DNA of 64,000 nt, taken from assembly GCA_022792835.1 (NCBI GenBank), contig JAAWBT010000014.1, positions 16,590 through 80,589 on the forward strand, written 5' to 3'. The notes beneath the pieces are model-generated. The model did no database searches. It was given only the letters and a program-made list of their open reading frames with translations, and was not told the DNA's origin. Position 1 is the stretch's first letter, and each line of letters starts with the position of its first letter. The stretch is from Lachnospiraceae bacterium. Its GTDB lineage: Bacteria; Bacillota; Clostridia; Lachnospirales; Lachnospiraceae. The position numbers were made by a program, and so were the translations under genes. Below are positions 9,214 through 18,026 of the stretch, one piece after another.

Positions 9214-10718
9214 ACCACCACTCCTTCCGCCACTTCCACAATAAAACGGACAAGGGGTCCGGAATACAAACCAAACACCACCAACAAGCCGGCAAACAGG
9301 ACCATGGGGGCCAGCATCCGCCACCCCGGCTCTGTTCTTTTCACTGGAAAGACTGCTTTCTCTCCATGGTTGGGAAACAGGGCCCGCACGGTCACCGTCA
9401 TCATGTAGACTCCTGTCATCAGCGCTGAATAAAGAAGTACACTGACGGCAGTCACACCGGCCGCGCCGCCGGCAGCCACCGCCGACTGGGCCAGATTCCA
9501 TTTACTGATAAAACCGGCAAACAGTGGGATCCCCATAAGGGAAAGCCCCGCCGCCGTAAAACAGGCAAAAGTTACCGGCATCTGCCGCCCTAAGCCCCCA
9601 AGCTCATAGACAAAATTTTTCTCCGTCTTATGCATAATGGCCCCAGCACAGAAAAAGGCACAGATCTTCATGAGCGCATGGAACACCATATGCACAAGCG
9701 CCGCCGCCATGCCAAGAGGATTCATCATGACCACGCCAAAAAGCACATAAGAAAGATTACTGATGGTCGAGTAGGCCAGACGCCGTTTCAGATGGGCCTC
9801 CCGCACGGCCATAGTAGAGCCATACGCAATTGTGACAAGCACCGCCCCGAGCACCACATAATGAGCCCAGGTTCCCCGGATAAAATCCGCACCATAGCTG
9901 TAATAGGTCAGGCGGAGAATGGCAAAAGCCCCGGACTTCACCACTGCCACTGCATGAAGAAGAGCAGTCACCGGCGTCGGCGCCACCGAAGCCTTCGGAA
10001 GCCAGCCATGGACCGGAAACAGCGCCGCCTTCACGCCAAATCCAAAAAAGGCCAGCACATACATAAACAAGATCATATTGGTACGGAACCCTGAAACTGC
10101 CTGGTTCAGCACCCCGCCCAGAATAAAGTCCGCTGTATTTCCATAAATCAGGACAAACACCAGGCCCATAAAGGCAAAGGCCGCCCCCCCGATGGAGTAA
10201 TACAGATATTTCCTGCTTGCTGCCCTGGATTCCCGGTTCCGGTAATGGAGCACCAGAGGGAAAGTCACAAGAGTCAAAATCTCATAAAACAGATACAGGG
10301 TAACAAGATTCCCAGCAAAAGCGATTCCCAGTGTCACACCATAAGCCATGGTATAAAAAGCAAAAAAACTATTCTGCCTCTCATCCCCCTCCATATATTC
10401 TGAGGCATAGAGAGTTGCAAAGGGCCATAAAAACGATACCAGGCCCGCAAAGACACACCCAGCCCCATCCAGCCGGAAAAACACTTTAAGATCCTCTCCC
10501 GCCAGATAAAACAGCACTGCATCTTCTTTCCCTTTTCCAGAAAGGATCAGCGCCCATACCAGGAAGCTTACCGCAAGGACCACTGCCTCCATAAACAACA
10601 GACGGTTTCTCTCCTGCTTCTTACCGGCCGCTTTTTTTCCAGCCCCCATAACCAGCATAAAAAAGCCGCCCGCCAGAGGAAGAAGCACCGGAGCCGTCAT
10701 CCACAATAATCGCACCAT
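9210..10718 (-). CDS. Antiporter-type membrane subunit (MrpD/NuoM-like)
   Basis: 502 residues, about 14 predicted membrane helices. The core motif reads KAALFPVHGWLPKA followed by TPVTALLHAVAVVKSG, with the conserved lysines and histidines of complex I antiporter-like subunits. It shares a TGATG overlap with the gene before and ATGA with the one after, indicating tight translational coupling. It is presumed to be an integral membrane ion-translocating subunit of the complex encoded here. Confidence 0.87.
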   Translation of the reverse strand: MVRLLWMTAPVLLPLAGGFFMLVMGAGKKAAGKKQERNRLLFMEAVVLAVSFLVWALILSGKGKEDAVLFYLAGEDLKVFFRLDGAGCVFAGLVSFLWPFATLYASEYMEGDERQNSFFAFYTMAYGVTLGIAFAGNLVTLYLFYEILTLVTFPLVLHYRNRESRAASRKYLYYSIGGAAFAFMGLVFVLIYGNTADFILGGVLNQAVSGFRTNMILFMYVLAFFGFGVKAALFPVHGWLPKASVAPTPVTALLHAVAVVKSGAFAILRLTYYSYGADFIRGTWAHYVVLGAVLVTIAYGSTMAVREAHLKRRLAYSTISNLSYVLFGVVMMNPLGMAAALVHMVFHALMKICAFFCAGAIMHKTEKNFVYELGGLGRQMPVTFACFTAAGLSLMGIPLFAGFISKWNLAQSAVAAGGAAGVTAVSVLLYSALMTGVYMMTVTVRALFPNHGEKAVFPVKRTEPGWRMLAPMVLFAGLLVVFGLYSGPLVRFIVEVAEGVVV

Positions 10719-12199
10719 CAGAAAATCCCTCCCGCCACTGCCGTCACAGCATTTAAGATCACATCCGGAAACATTCCAAAGATCAGGGCGCCCGCCGCCA
10801 TAAGCGCCATGGGGATCGTCATAAGAAGAGACGGCTCCTGTTTTTTAAGGGCGCTATAATTGTAATCTGCCCCAGGAAAAAATCCATGAATCACAACAGG
10901 GAGCAGATAACCTGCCGTCAGCAGGGCGCTGGCAAGAAGCACCACTGGCCCAAACCAGGTGAATGCCCCTGTCCCTGAAGCAAGCGCCCCCTGGGCCAGA
11001 TACCATTTACTCATAAAACCGCTGGCAGGTGGAATTCCGATCAAAGCAAGGGAGGCAAAAGCAAAGCACCAGATGGTCACAGGCATCTCCTTTCCGATGG
11101 CCGAAAGTTCAGAGACTCTGGTCTTTCCTGTCTGGTAAATCACAGCCCCCGCCGCCAGGAACAAGACATTTTTCACCAGCGAATGAAACACCACATGGAG
11201 CATAGCGCCCATAAAAGCGGTCTGGTTCATCAGGGCAAGGCCGAACAGGATATAAGAAACCTGACTCACCGTAGAATAAGCCAGCCGTTTCTTTAAAAGT
11301 TTTTCCCGATAAGCCAGCATAGAGCCCATAAAAACGGTGATCAAAGCCAAAATGATCCAGACCGTCTGGAACCAGCTTCCCCGAAGAAGGTCTGGCCCGA
11401 TGACATAATAGACTGCCCGGATGATCCCCAGGACCCCCATTTTGGTAATCACGCCGGAAAGAACCGCACTGGCCGGAGCCGGAGCCTCTGGATGAGCTGT
11501 GGGAAGCCAGCCATGCATGGGAAACATACCCGCCTTCGCGCCAAAACCGACGATCAAAAAGAAGGCCGAAGCGAAAAGGAGTCCCGGCTGGTCAGAAACT
11601 GCCCCGCCGTCCAAAATTCCCCCTGGCATAAAATTTCCAAGACCACCGAATCCGGACAGGAAAAAAATCCCGAAAAGCGCCATAAAGGCTCCCGCCACCG
11701 AATAAAACAGGTACTTAAGCCCCGCCAGAATCGCCGGCCTGGTTCCCTCATGGAACACCAGAAACAAGGACGTAAGGGTCATAACCTCAAAAAACAAGTA
11801 AAAACTGATCAGATTCCCCGCAAAAGAAAGCGCTGCCAGGGCCCCCTCCACAATCAGATAAAAGCCAAAAAACCGTTCCTCGTGATTCTCATGATCCATA
11901 TACCGGAAGGCAAAAATCCCCACCAGCAGCCACATGGACACGGACAGCAAGGCAAAAATCCGGGAAAGCAAATCCACCTGGAAACAGATCTGAAGCGAGT
12001 CCGCAAGCTGTCCCAAAACCAGGGTTCTCTCCCCGCCTGTCAGGCAGAGGATCGTAAACACAAGCTCCAATGCCAGGGACGACGCCACAAAAAGCCGCTT
12101 CCCCCCCCTTCCGGCTTTCTTCCAAAACGGCAGAAGCATAAGGAGCCCGGCTGCCATCGGAAAAAACACCGGAAGCAATAAAAGAAAATCCTGTTCCAT
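10718..12199 (-). CDS. Antiporter-type membrane subunit (MrpD/NuoN-like)
   Basis: 493 residues from the ATG at 12197-12199, which has AAAGGAGAAACGT upstream; the track adds 17 non-homologous residues. The signature KAGMFPMHGWLPTAHPEAP and ASAVLSGVITKMG places it in the same family as its neighbours. It is separated from the upstream subunit gene by an 85-bp gap holding a long inverted repeat, the only real gap in the operon. Confidence 0.87.
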   Translation of the reverse strand: MEQDFLLLLPVFFPMAAGLLMLLPFWKKAGRGGKRLFVASSLALELVFTILCLTGGERTLVLGQLADSLQICFQVDLLSRIFALLSVSMWLLVGIFAFRYMDHENHEERFFGFYLIVEGALAALSFAGNLISFYLFFEVMTLTSLFLVFHEGTRPAILAGLKYLFYSVAGAFMALFGIFFLSGFGGLGNFMPGGILDGGAVSDQPGLLFASAFFLIVGFGAKAGMFPMHGWLPTAHPEAPAPASAVLSGVITKMGVLGIIRAVYYVIGPDLLRGSWFQTVWIILALITVFMGSMLAYREKLLKKRLAYSTVSQVSYILFGLALMNQTAFMGAMLHVVFHSLVKNVLFLAAGAVIYQTGKTRVSELSAIGKEMPVTIWCFAFASLALIGIPPASGFMSKWYLAQGALASGTGAFTWFGPVVLLASALLTAGYLLPVVIHGFFPGADYNYSALKKQEPSLLMTIPMALMAAGALIFGMFPDVILNAVTAVAGGIF

Positions 12200-12221
12200 A
12201 CGTTTCTCCTTTATATCTATC

Positions 12222-12278
12222 TTTGCGTCTCCGCATTTCGTTGATTTCAATCACGGAGGAAAATTGCGGAGACACAAA
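12222..12278 (-). promoter_or_regulatory. Long inverted repeat inside the antiporter operon
   Basis: TTTGCGTCTCCGCA (12222-12235) pairs with TGCGGAGACACAAA (12265-12278) with one mismatch that is a G-U pair in the minus-strand RNA. The loop is ~29 nt and there is no U tract. It may be an mRNA processing or stability element setting different levels for upstream and downstream subunits. Confidence 0.5.
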
Positions 12279-12284
12279 CGCTAT

Positions 12285-13778
12285 TTATAGGAACATCCCA
12301 AGCCCCGCATTGATCCCGTCCACGATGGGCTTGGAAAAAAGCCCCAATACCAGATTCACCGTCACAAACAGGAAAGAAGCCACCTTAAGCATCCTCGAAG
12401 CCTGATGAGACTGGTCCTCCCCATACTCCCGTTCTGATGGAGAATAAATGCTGATGACCAGCCGCAGGAAATAAATGGCATTTAGGATTGTGCTGATCGC
12501 TAATCCTAAAATGGTAAACACCATCTTATGAGGGCTCTGGACCGCCGCTGTGGCAAAAAGAAGTTTGGAGATAAAACCTGACAGCATGGGAAAACCCACC
12601 ATAGAAAGGGCTCCCACGGCAAAAGCCAGACCCGCCGTCCGGTTCCGATAACCGGAACCTCTGAGGCTCACATAATCCGTCCTGCCCCCAGAAACCTCAT
12701 AAAGCCCCACCGCACTGATAAACAGCAGAGATTTCGTGGCCGCATGGGTGAGAATATGAAACACTGCCGCTACCATTCCTGCCTGAGTCCCAAGACCAAT
12801 CCCCATATAAATATAGCCGATCTGGGCCACAGAAGAATAGGCGATCATCCGTCTCGTGTCTGTCTCCCGGATAGCCCGGATGGAACCGATCAGCATCCCA
12901 AGGAGGCCAAACACAAATAACAGGTTCGTAACCCCGCTGCCAATCACCGTACCATAGCCAAGTACCCGGTAAAACACTTTAATCAACAGGAATATATAGC
13001 CTTTGGACACCAGGCTGGACAAAATCGCACTGGCCGCCGGAGTCGCATACCCATATGTCTCCGGAATCCAGGAATGAAAGGGATACAACCCGCTCTTGAT
13101 GGCAAGGCCCACGGACATCAGAGCGATAACCACCAGAAGGGGCACGTCATAGCTGCCCGTCCTCACAATGGCCGTCACCGCCTCCTTGGCCGGTTCCATC
13201 AAAAGGTGCCCGGTAATGTCATAGAGGAGCGTCAGGCTGATCAAAAACATACCAGAACCAAGAAGGCTCATGACCATATAGCGAATCGCTGCCACGATCC
13301 CGTGGCCGTTCTGTCTGATCATAATCAGGCCGCAGGCCGCAATGGTATTGATCTCCACGAACACATAAGCCGTAAACAGGTCATTGGTATAAATGAGTGC
13401 CAGCAGGGAGCTCATGAGGAGGTCCACCAGAATAAAAAACAGGTTGATCTTCGTCCCCTCCACATCCGTAAACACGTGGCTGATTCCGCCAAGGAGTGAG
13501 AGAAGCATAATGACAGAAAAACCCATAGCCATGAGCGCCTCTAAAACCCCTGCCCGGATTTCATTGCCCCAAGGCGCCGGAAAATGCCCCATCATGTAAA
13601 TAAAGCTTTCCCCTGTCTGTACCGTATAAAAGAGCACGGCTCCGGCAAAGAAGATCTGCGCCGTCACCATAAAAAGGCAGAGTCTCTTCGCCCACTGCCC
13701 CTTCAGCACAGAAGAGACAATTCCGCAGAACATGGCCAGAATAATGGAAAAAAACGGAAAATTGCGGATGAAATCCAT
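12285..13778 (-). CDS. mrpD: Cation:proton antiporter subunit D (MrpD/MbhH-like)
   Basis: 497 residues starting at the ATG overlapping the previous stop (TAATG), behind AAAGGAGGGAGAGTA. It is a polytopic Proton_antipo_M protein with KSGLYPFHSWIPETYGYATP followed by ASAILSSLVSKG. Position directly after the MrpC-like gene matches MrpD in Mrp operons and MbhH in membrane-bound hydrogenases. It is likely the core Na+/H+ exchange or proton-moving subunit. Confidence 0.88.
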   Translation of the reverse strand: MDFIRNFPFFSIILAMFCGIVSSVLKGQWAKRLCLFMVTAQIFFAGAVLFYTVQTGESFIYMMGHFPAPWGNEIRAGVLEALMAMGFSVIMLLSLLGGISHVFTDVEGTKINLFFILVDLLMSSLLALIYTNDLFTAYVFVEINTIAACGLIMIRQNGHGIVAAIRYMVMSLLGSGMFLISLTLLYDITGHLLMEPAKEAVTAIVRTGSYDVPLLVVIALMSVGLAIKSGLYPFHSWIPETYGYATPAASAILSSLVSKGYIFLLIKVFYRVLGYGTVIGSGVTNLLFVFGLLGMLIGSIRAIRETDTRRMIAYSSVAQIGYIYMGIGLGTQAGMVAAVFHILTHAATKSLLFISAVGLYEVSGGRTDYVSLRGSGYRNRTAGLAFAVGALSMVGFPMLSGFISKLLFATAAVQSPHKMVFTILGLAISTILNAIYFLRLVISIYSPSEREYGEDQSHQASRMLKVASFLFVTVNLVLGLFSKPIVDGINAGLGMFL

Positions 13779-14158
13779 TACTCTCCCTCCTTTCTCCACT
13801 GGAAGACAATCTCATCCAGATCCAGAGAACCGTACCTGCGGTAAAGGCGGATGGTAAGAGACAGCATAAGCGCCGTCACACTGACTGAAACCACAATCCC
13901 AGTGAGCACCAACCCGTCCGGAATTGGATTGGTATAGGCCGATGCATCCATAACCCCGTCGTTAAGGATGGGCACCTGCCTCCCGAAAATGTACCCCTTC
14001 GCCGCCAGGAACAAATACACCGCCGTATCCATAATATTCAGACCGATAATCTTTTTGATCAGATTCTTGTGGAGCAAAAGCGTCGTAAACCCAATCCCAA
14101 ACAGGATCATAGACACTGTTTCCTCCATATTAGCCGCCAGATGTGCAAGCATACTCAC
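13778..14158 (-). CDS. mrpC: Cation:proton antiporter subunit C (MrpC/NuoK-like)
   Basis: About 126 residues with three membrane helices, like MrpC and NuoK. IIGLNIMDTAVYLFL and the loop DPIPDGLVLTGIV-type segment (TNPIPDGLVLTGIVVSVSVTAL) are characteristic. Two starts are possible: GTG at 14156-14158 overlapping the upstream stop (GTGA), or ATG at 14150-14152 with better spacing from GGAAGGGGGG. Both give a normal-length protein. Confidence 0.88.
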   Translation of the reverse strand: MSMLAHLAANMEETVSMILFGIGFTTLLLHKNLIKKIIGLNIMDTAVYLFLAAKGYIFGRQVPILNDGVMDASAYTNPIPDGLVLTGIVVSVSVTALMLSLTIRLYRRYGSLDLDEIVFQWRKEGE

Positions 14159-15123
14159 ATGCCCCCCTTCCGGAACAAGGTATAAAAAGCATACATGGTA
14201 CAGGCCACCACCAGCCCCACACAGATATTAAGAGGCAGGATTAAGCCGCTGGAAAGAATAGCTCCGGGCGTCCCCAGAGGAATCCCGCTCTCCAGATGAT
14301 TGGCCCCTGTAAAAAACGAATAACTCTTTGCCAGGCAGTAAAACGTAAGGGCTGCCAAAGTGATCCTGCGGAATGTCTTTTCCGTAAAAAACCGTTCCGT
14401 CTTTTTAAAACCAAAGGCATTCAGATACAGGATCAGCCCGGAACCGATGATGGCCCCTCCGGAAAAGCCGCCGCCTGGCGACAGATGGCCGTTCAAAATG
14501 ATATAGATTCCGAAAATAAACAACAGCGGCACCAGCACACAGGAAACCTTCTGTAAAATCAGGTCATTCTTTGGCTCATAGATCCGGTCATTTTCTTCTG
14601 CCTGTTTCTTTTTCATCTTCTTCCTGTCGTCAGAATTATCCAGCCGCATCAACACCTGGACACAAGTGGCCGCGATAAACAAAACACAGGATTCCCCGAA
14701 AGTATCAAACGCCCGGTAGTCTAAAATCATGCCGGTGACAAAATTAGTGGCTCCCGTTTCCTCCACGCCCTTTTCAATATAGCGGGCCGCCACCTCATTG
14801 TTGGTGGGATTGTCCGGATTGCCAAACTCCGGCAGATAAATCACTGTCCAGAGAAGCACGCCGATCAGGGTCACGCAGAGAGCCACCGAGGCAAATTTAT
14901 TCACCACCTGGAAAATCTTTAATTCCTTGTTGTGCCGCTCGTCATAAACTTCCGCATTGATCTTCTCCTCATTGAGCCTGGGACCGGAGAGTTCTTCCGG
15001 CGGAATCCGTTTTAAGGGCGCTTTTGTTTCCATACGAAACTCCGGAGGGGCCGCTTCCCCATCCACCCATTTTTCAAACCGGCGAAACCGGCTGGTCTCA
15101 TAATCCTTTCTCAGCCTGCTCAT
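14155..15123 (-). CDS. MbhE-MrpB fusion subunit
   Basis: 322 residues in three parts. Residues 1-65 are a charged cytosolic tail. Residues ~66-165 match the MbhE/MrpA C-terminal module (TGATNFVTGMILDYRAFDTFGE). Residues ~185-322 match MrpB/MnhB (ILNGHLSPGGGFSGGAI). In most Mrp operons the first module belongs to MrpA, so here it is joined to MrpB. Overlaps neighbours by ATGA on both sides. Confidence 0.85.
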   Translation of the reverse strand: MSRLRKDYETSRFRRFEKWVDGEAAPPEFRMETKAPLKRIPPEELSGPRLNEEKINAEVYDERHNKELKIFQVVNKFASVALCVTLIGVLLWTVIYLPEFGNPDNPTNNEVAARYIEKGVEETGATNFVTGMILDYRAFDTFGESCVLFIAATCVQVLMRLDNSDDRKKMKKKQAEENDRIYEPKNDLILQKVSCVLVPLLFIFGIYIILNGHLSPGGGFSGGAIIGSGLILYLNAFGFKKTERFFTEKTFRRITLAALTFYCLAKSYSFFTGANHLESGIPLGTPGAILSSGLILPLNICVGLVVACTMYAFYTLFRKGGM

Positions 15124-15401
15124 TTTCCGCCCTCCTCATCATCCCTCTCCTTCTCCTGCCTCTCCTCCTGGATGGCCCGGATCTTTTTCAGGGTCACAAA
15201 AAACAGGATACTGGTCACCCCTGCCCCGACGGCCGCTTCCGTCACAGCCAGGTCAGGGGACTGCAGAATCACCCAAATGATGGCCATGATGGAGCTGTAA
15301 GACATATAGATAATAATAGATGTCAAAAGCTTTTTCGTAAAACTTACGGACAGCGCACAGACGATCAGCCCGATCAAAAGAAACAGTTCAAATATCCTCA
15401 C
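15120..15401 (-). CDS. DUF4040/MbhD-like subunit
   Basis: A small hydrophobic subunit of 93 residues with the signature SPDLAVTEAAVGAG found in the C-terminal part of MrpA and in MbhD. I chose the GTG at 15399-15401 behind GAGGTGGAACACC because it overlaps the upstream stop codon; the track ATG at 15434 has no ribosome-binding site. The C-terminal tail is highly charged. Confidence 0.8.
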   Translation of the reverse strand: MRIFELFLLIGLIVCALSVSFTKKLLTSIIIYMSYSSIMAIIWVILQSPDLAVTEAAVGAGVTSILFFVTLKKIRAIQEERQEKERDDEEGGK

Positions 15402-15717
15402 GGTGTTCCACCTCGATTTCTCCAAGATCCTCATCTGTCATCACTTCCAGACGGCTGATCATATGTCCCGCCACAGGGCTCGCCAGCCAGAAAAAAAGTA
15501 CCACCAGAAGCAGCTTAAAAGAAGCAAAGCTTATGCCCTTCCACACCACCAGGCCCAGCGTCATAAACAGGATCCCAAGCGTATCCCCCAAAGCCGCCGC
15601 ATGAATCCGGTTTAATGCCTTTTTAAACTTGTTGACGCCCACGGCTGCCGCCAGAAAAATGAGAAGTCCCAAAAAAAGAAGGACCGCCGACGCTGAAAGC
15701 CTTACCCACTCCATCAT
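15388..15717 (-). CDS. mrpG: Cation:proton antiporter subunit G
   Basis: 109 residues, three membrane helices, with the MrpG signature RIHAAALGDTLGILFM. The start ATGATG overlaps the MrpF stop; either ATG is possible behind GGAGAAAAAGGA. It is a small accessory subunit of the Mrp module. Confidence 0.9.
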   Translation of the reverse strand: MMEWVRLSASAVLLFLGLLIFLAAAVGVNKFKKALNRIHAAALGDTLGILFMTLGLVVWKGISFASFKLLLVVLFFWLASPVAGHMISRLEVMTDEDLGEIEVEHREDI

Positions 15718-16028
15718 TCCTTTTTCTCCTCCTTCTCCCGTTCCTTCCGCTCTCTGTACACGCCCGTATACACCTTGGTGAGCACCACCACTGCCAGGAA
15801 ACTTACCATGGCATAGATCAGACAGACGTCCGTCAGGTAGTCCTCTTTCATGTACACCGACAAAATAGCAATGATGACAATAGTCATGGTGCCGATCATG
15901 TTGACCGCAATGATCCGGTCCGCCGTCTTTGGCCCCCGCACAGAACGGATAATAGAGACTAGGATCAAGACAGCAAGAACCACCATGCAGCCCATTAAAA
16001 TCCCTTGATAAATAAGCTCCGCGCTCAT
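15714..16028 (-). CDS. mrpF: Cation:proton antiporter subunit F
   Basis: 104 residues from ATG at 16026-16028 (GGAGGCGGGGAGAAA upstream); the longer track start is not supported. Contains three membrane helices and the family segment TADRIIAVNMIGT. It overlaps mrpE by ATGA. Confidence 0.9.
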   Translation of the reverse strand: MSAELIYQGILMGCMVVLAVLILVSIIRSVRGPKTADRIIAVNMIGTMTIVIIAILSVYMKEDYLTDVCLIYAMVSFLAVVVLTKVYTGVYRERKEREKEEKKE

Positions 16029-16492
16029 TTTCTCCCCGCCTCCATTCTTCTTATAATGTGAACAAACACCGAATCCTCGATTCCTTCTGCCATCTCCTTG
16101 TCCAGACAGTGGACGCAAAGCTCATCTCCCTCCACAGATACCGTGATGGTCCCCGGCGTCAGGGTTATGGAATTAGCCAGAAGCACCTTGCCGATTCCTG
16201 TTTTTAAATCTGTTTTAAAATAGACCAGTGCCGGCTCCGGCTCGTACTTTGGCGATAAAATCAGCCGAAGTACCCCCAGGTTCGCCCTGGCAATCTCCCG
16301 GAGTAAAACTCCCATAAAAAGGAGAAACAGTCCCGCATTTTTAAACAACAAAAAATCCTTCCGCAGACTATAGTCCATAAAACGGCAGATAAACCAGTAA
16401 ACCGCCGCAGAAACCGCAAGTCCAAACAGAAAGATTTCCCATGTGAATTTTCCATTTAATAAGATCCAGAATCCCAAAAACAGCAGAAACAT
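16025..16492 (-). CDS. mrpE: Cation:proton antiporter subunit E
   Basis: 155 residues, with two N-terminal membrane helices and a cytosolic domain carrying the MrpE hallmark LLANSITLTPGTITV. The track begins at 16618, but that ATG overlaps a good promoter (16600-16628), so the start must lie downstream. The ATG at 16490-16492 behind AGGGGG gives the usual family length. It is the first gene of the ten-gene antiporter operon. Confidence 0.88.
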   Translation of the reverse strand: MFLLFLGFWILLNGKFTWEIFLFGLAVSAAVYWFICRFMDYSLRKDFLLFKNAGLFLLFMGVLLREIARANLGVLRLILSPKYEPEPALVYFKTDLKTGIGKVLLANSITLTPGTITVSVEGDELCVHCLDKEMAEGIEDSVFVHIIRRMEAGRK

Positions 16493-16599
16493 CTTACTTA
16501 AGCCCCCTGTCATGAAAGCCGGAACCGATTCCTGCCATCTGCAGACAAGCTGCACGATTCCGTGCTTTGGTGTGCCTTTTCTTCCCACACCCGCCATTG

Positions 16600-16628
16600 A
16601 GTATATACCCATTTTCATGAAAATACAA
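16600..16628 (-). promoter_or_regulatory. Promoter of the Mrp/Mbh-like antiporter operon
   Basis: TTGTAT (16623-16628), a 17-bp spacer and TATACT (16600-16605) on the minus strand. The transcript would begin near 16593, giving a leader of about 100 nt before mrpE. Confidence 0.7.
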
Positions 16629-16731
16629 GAACATTTTTTCCAGTTTCACTGCCCTCTTTCTTTAAGAGCTCACACTCTTTCTTTTCCTTCCATATTATAC
16701 CATTAAGCAAACCCAAAGGAGAACTCACCCC

Positions 16732-17811
16732 TTGAACAAGAAAATTCTCACAAAACGTATACTCTGCCTCGCTTTGTCTGCCCTGATGCTTCTCGGCATG
16801 CTTGCCAGCTGCGGAAAAAAATCTTCTGACAAAACACCCTCCCCTGAAACAACCGGTACAGAAAAGACAGAAGAAACAGCCGGCAAAAAAGAGCTGATCC
16901 CCGTCACCTTGAGTGAAGTGGCCCATTCTATCTTTTATGCGCCTCAGTATGTGGCCATTGAACTGGGATATTTTGAAGAGGAGGGCATCGACCTGACCCT
17001 GATCAACAGTGCCGGGGCCGATAAGGTCATGACTGCCCTCATCTCTGGTGGCGCCGATATCGGCTTTATGGGCTCCGAGGCCAGTATTTACGTCTATGCA
17101 GAGGGGAATTCCGACTACGCCGTCAATTTTGCCCAACTTACCCAGCGGGCCGGGAATTTCCTGGTGGGCAGGGAAGCCGATGAGGATTTCAAATGGGAAG
17201 ACCTGAAAGGAAAAAATGTACTGGGCGGCCGCGCCGGCGGTATGCCTCAGATGGTATTCGAGTACATTTTAAAGCAGAACGGGATCGACCCGAAAGCGGA
17301 TCTTTCCATTGACCAAAGCATTGATTTCGGCCTGACAGCCGCAGCCTTTATGGAAGGCGATGCCGACTATACAGTGGAATTTGAGCCCTTTGCCACAAAG
17401 ATTGAGTTAGAAGGTTCCGGAACTGTGGTCGCCTCCCTGGGTGTGGACTCCGGTTATGTGCCCTATACGGCTTACTGTGCCAAAAAAAGCTATTATGAGG
17501 AGCATGCCGACGTGATTCAGGGATTCACAAATGCCATCCAGAAGGGTCTGGATTATGTAAACAGCCATACATCTGAGGAAATCGCCGCTGTTATTAAACC
17601 TCAGTTTGAGGAAACGGAGGAAAGCACCATCGCTGCCATTGTAGAACGCTATCTCTCCCAGGATACCTGGAAAGAAGACCTGGTCTTTGCCCAGGAAAGC
17701 TTTGATCTTTTACAGGATATTCTGACGGAAGCTGGAGAGCTGACCGAAAAAGTCCCCTACGCAGATCTGGTCAACACAGAATATGCTGAAAAAGCAAAAT
17801 CTGGCAGATAA
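16732..17811 (+). CDS. ABC transporter substrate-binding lipoprotein (NMT1/SsuA-like)
   Basis: 359 residues with a signal peptide ending in LGMLASC, a lipobox, so it should be anchored outside the membrane. The mature part has the NMT1/TauA periplasmic-binding fold (HSIFYAPQYVAIELGYFEEEGID; GGADIGFMGSEA). Such proteins bind thiamin precursors, nitrate, sulfonates or similar small ligands. Start is TTG at 16732 behind AAAGGAG. No permease or ATPase gene is adjacent, so its partners must lie elsewhere; ligand unknown. Confidence 0.85.
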   Translation: MNKKILTKRILCLALSALMLLGMLASCGKKSSDKTPSPETTGTEKTEETAGKKELIPVTLSEVAHSIFYAPQYVAIELGYFEEEGIDLTLINSAGADKVMTALISGGADIGFMGSEASIYVYAEGNSDYAVNFAQLTQRAGNFLVGREADEDFKWEDLKGKNVLGGRAGGMPQMVFEYILKQNGIDPKADLSIDQSIDFGLTAAAFMEGDADYTVEFEPFATKIELEGSGTVVASLGVDSGYVPYTAYCAKKSYYEEHADVIQGFTNAIQKGLDYVNSHTSEEIAAVIKPQFEETEESTIAAIVERYLSQDTWKEDLVFAQESFDLLQDILTEAGELTEKVPYADLVNTEYAEKAKSGR

Positions 17812-17838
17812 TCTGACAAAATCGGTTGCCACCCAAAC

Positions 17839-17902
17839 CCGGTACAGCACATTGTACCGGATCTCCCTACGATTACAGCCGCCGGAAACTGCCGGCGGCT
17901 GT
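17839..17902 (+). terminator. Two hairpins after the binding-protein gene
   Basis: CCGGTACA-GCACAT-TGTACCGG (17839-17860) is followed by ACAGCCGCCGG-AAACTG-CCGGCGGCTGT (17875-17902), a perfect 11-bp stem trailed by CTTACTGTATATT. The second is the likely terminator, although its U tract is poor. Confidence 0.6.
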
Positions 17903-17924
17903 CTTACTGTATATTCCTCTGTCG

Positions 17925-18022
17925 TACCATCGGTTAACAAGAGCATACACGGTCGGAGAAGGGGGAAAAACCAGCAAATCATGCAGACTGGAGCGTGTGT
18001 GTCCTTGTCAACCGATGGTATC
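17925..18022. repeat. Fold-back repeat element, short copy (98 bp)
   Basis: It has terminal inverted repeats TACCATCGGTTAACAAG and CTTGTCAACCGATGGTA that extend ~28 bp with a few mismatches. Both halves match the ends of the 282-bp copy at 41733-42014 in reverse orientation, with the middle missing. It ends 4 bp from the stop codon of the exchanger gene. There is no ORF of its own; it looks like a MITE-like non-autonomous element. Confidence 0.85.
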
Positions 18023-18026
18023 TTTC

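Noticed and set aside
16493-16618. Longer N-terminus for mrpE
   Set aside because: The upstream ATG overlaps the TTGTAT-N17-TATACT promoter and adds 42 residues absent from the family.
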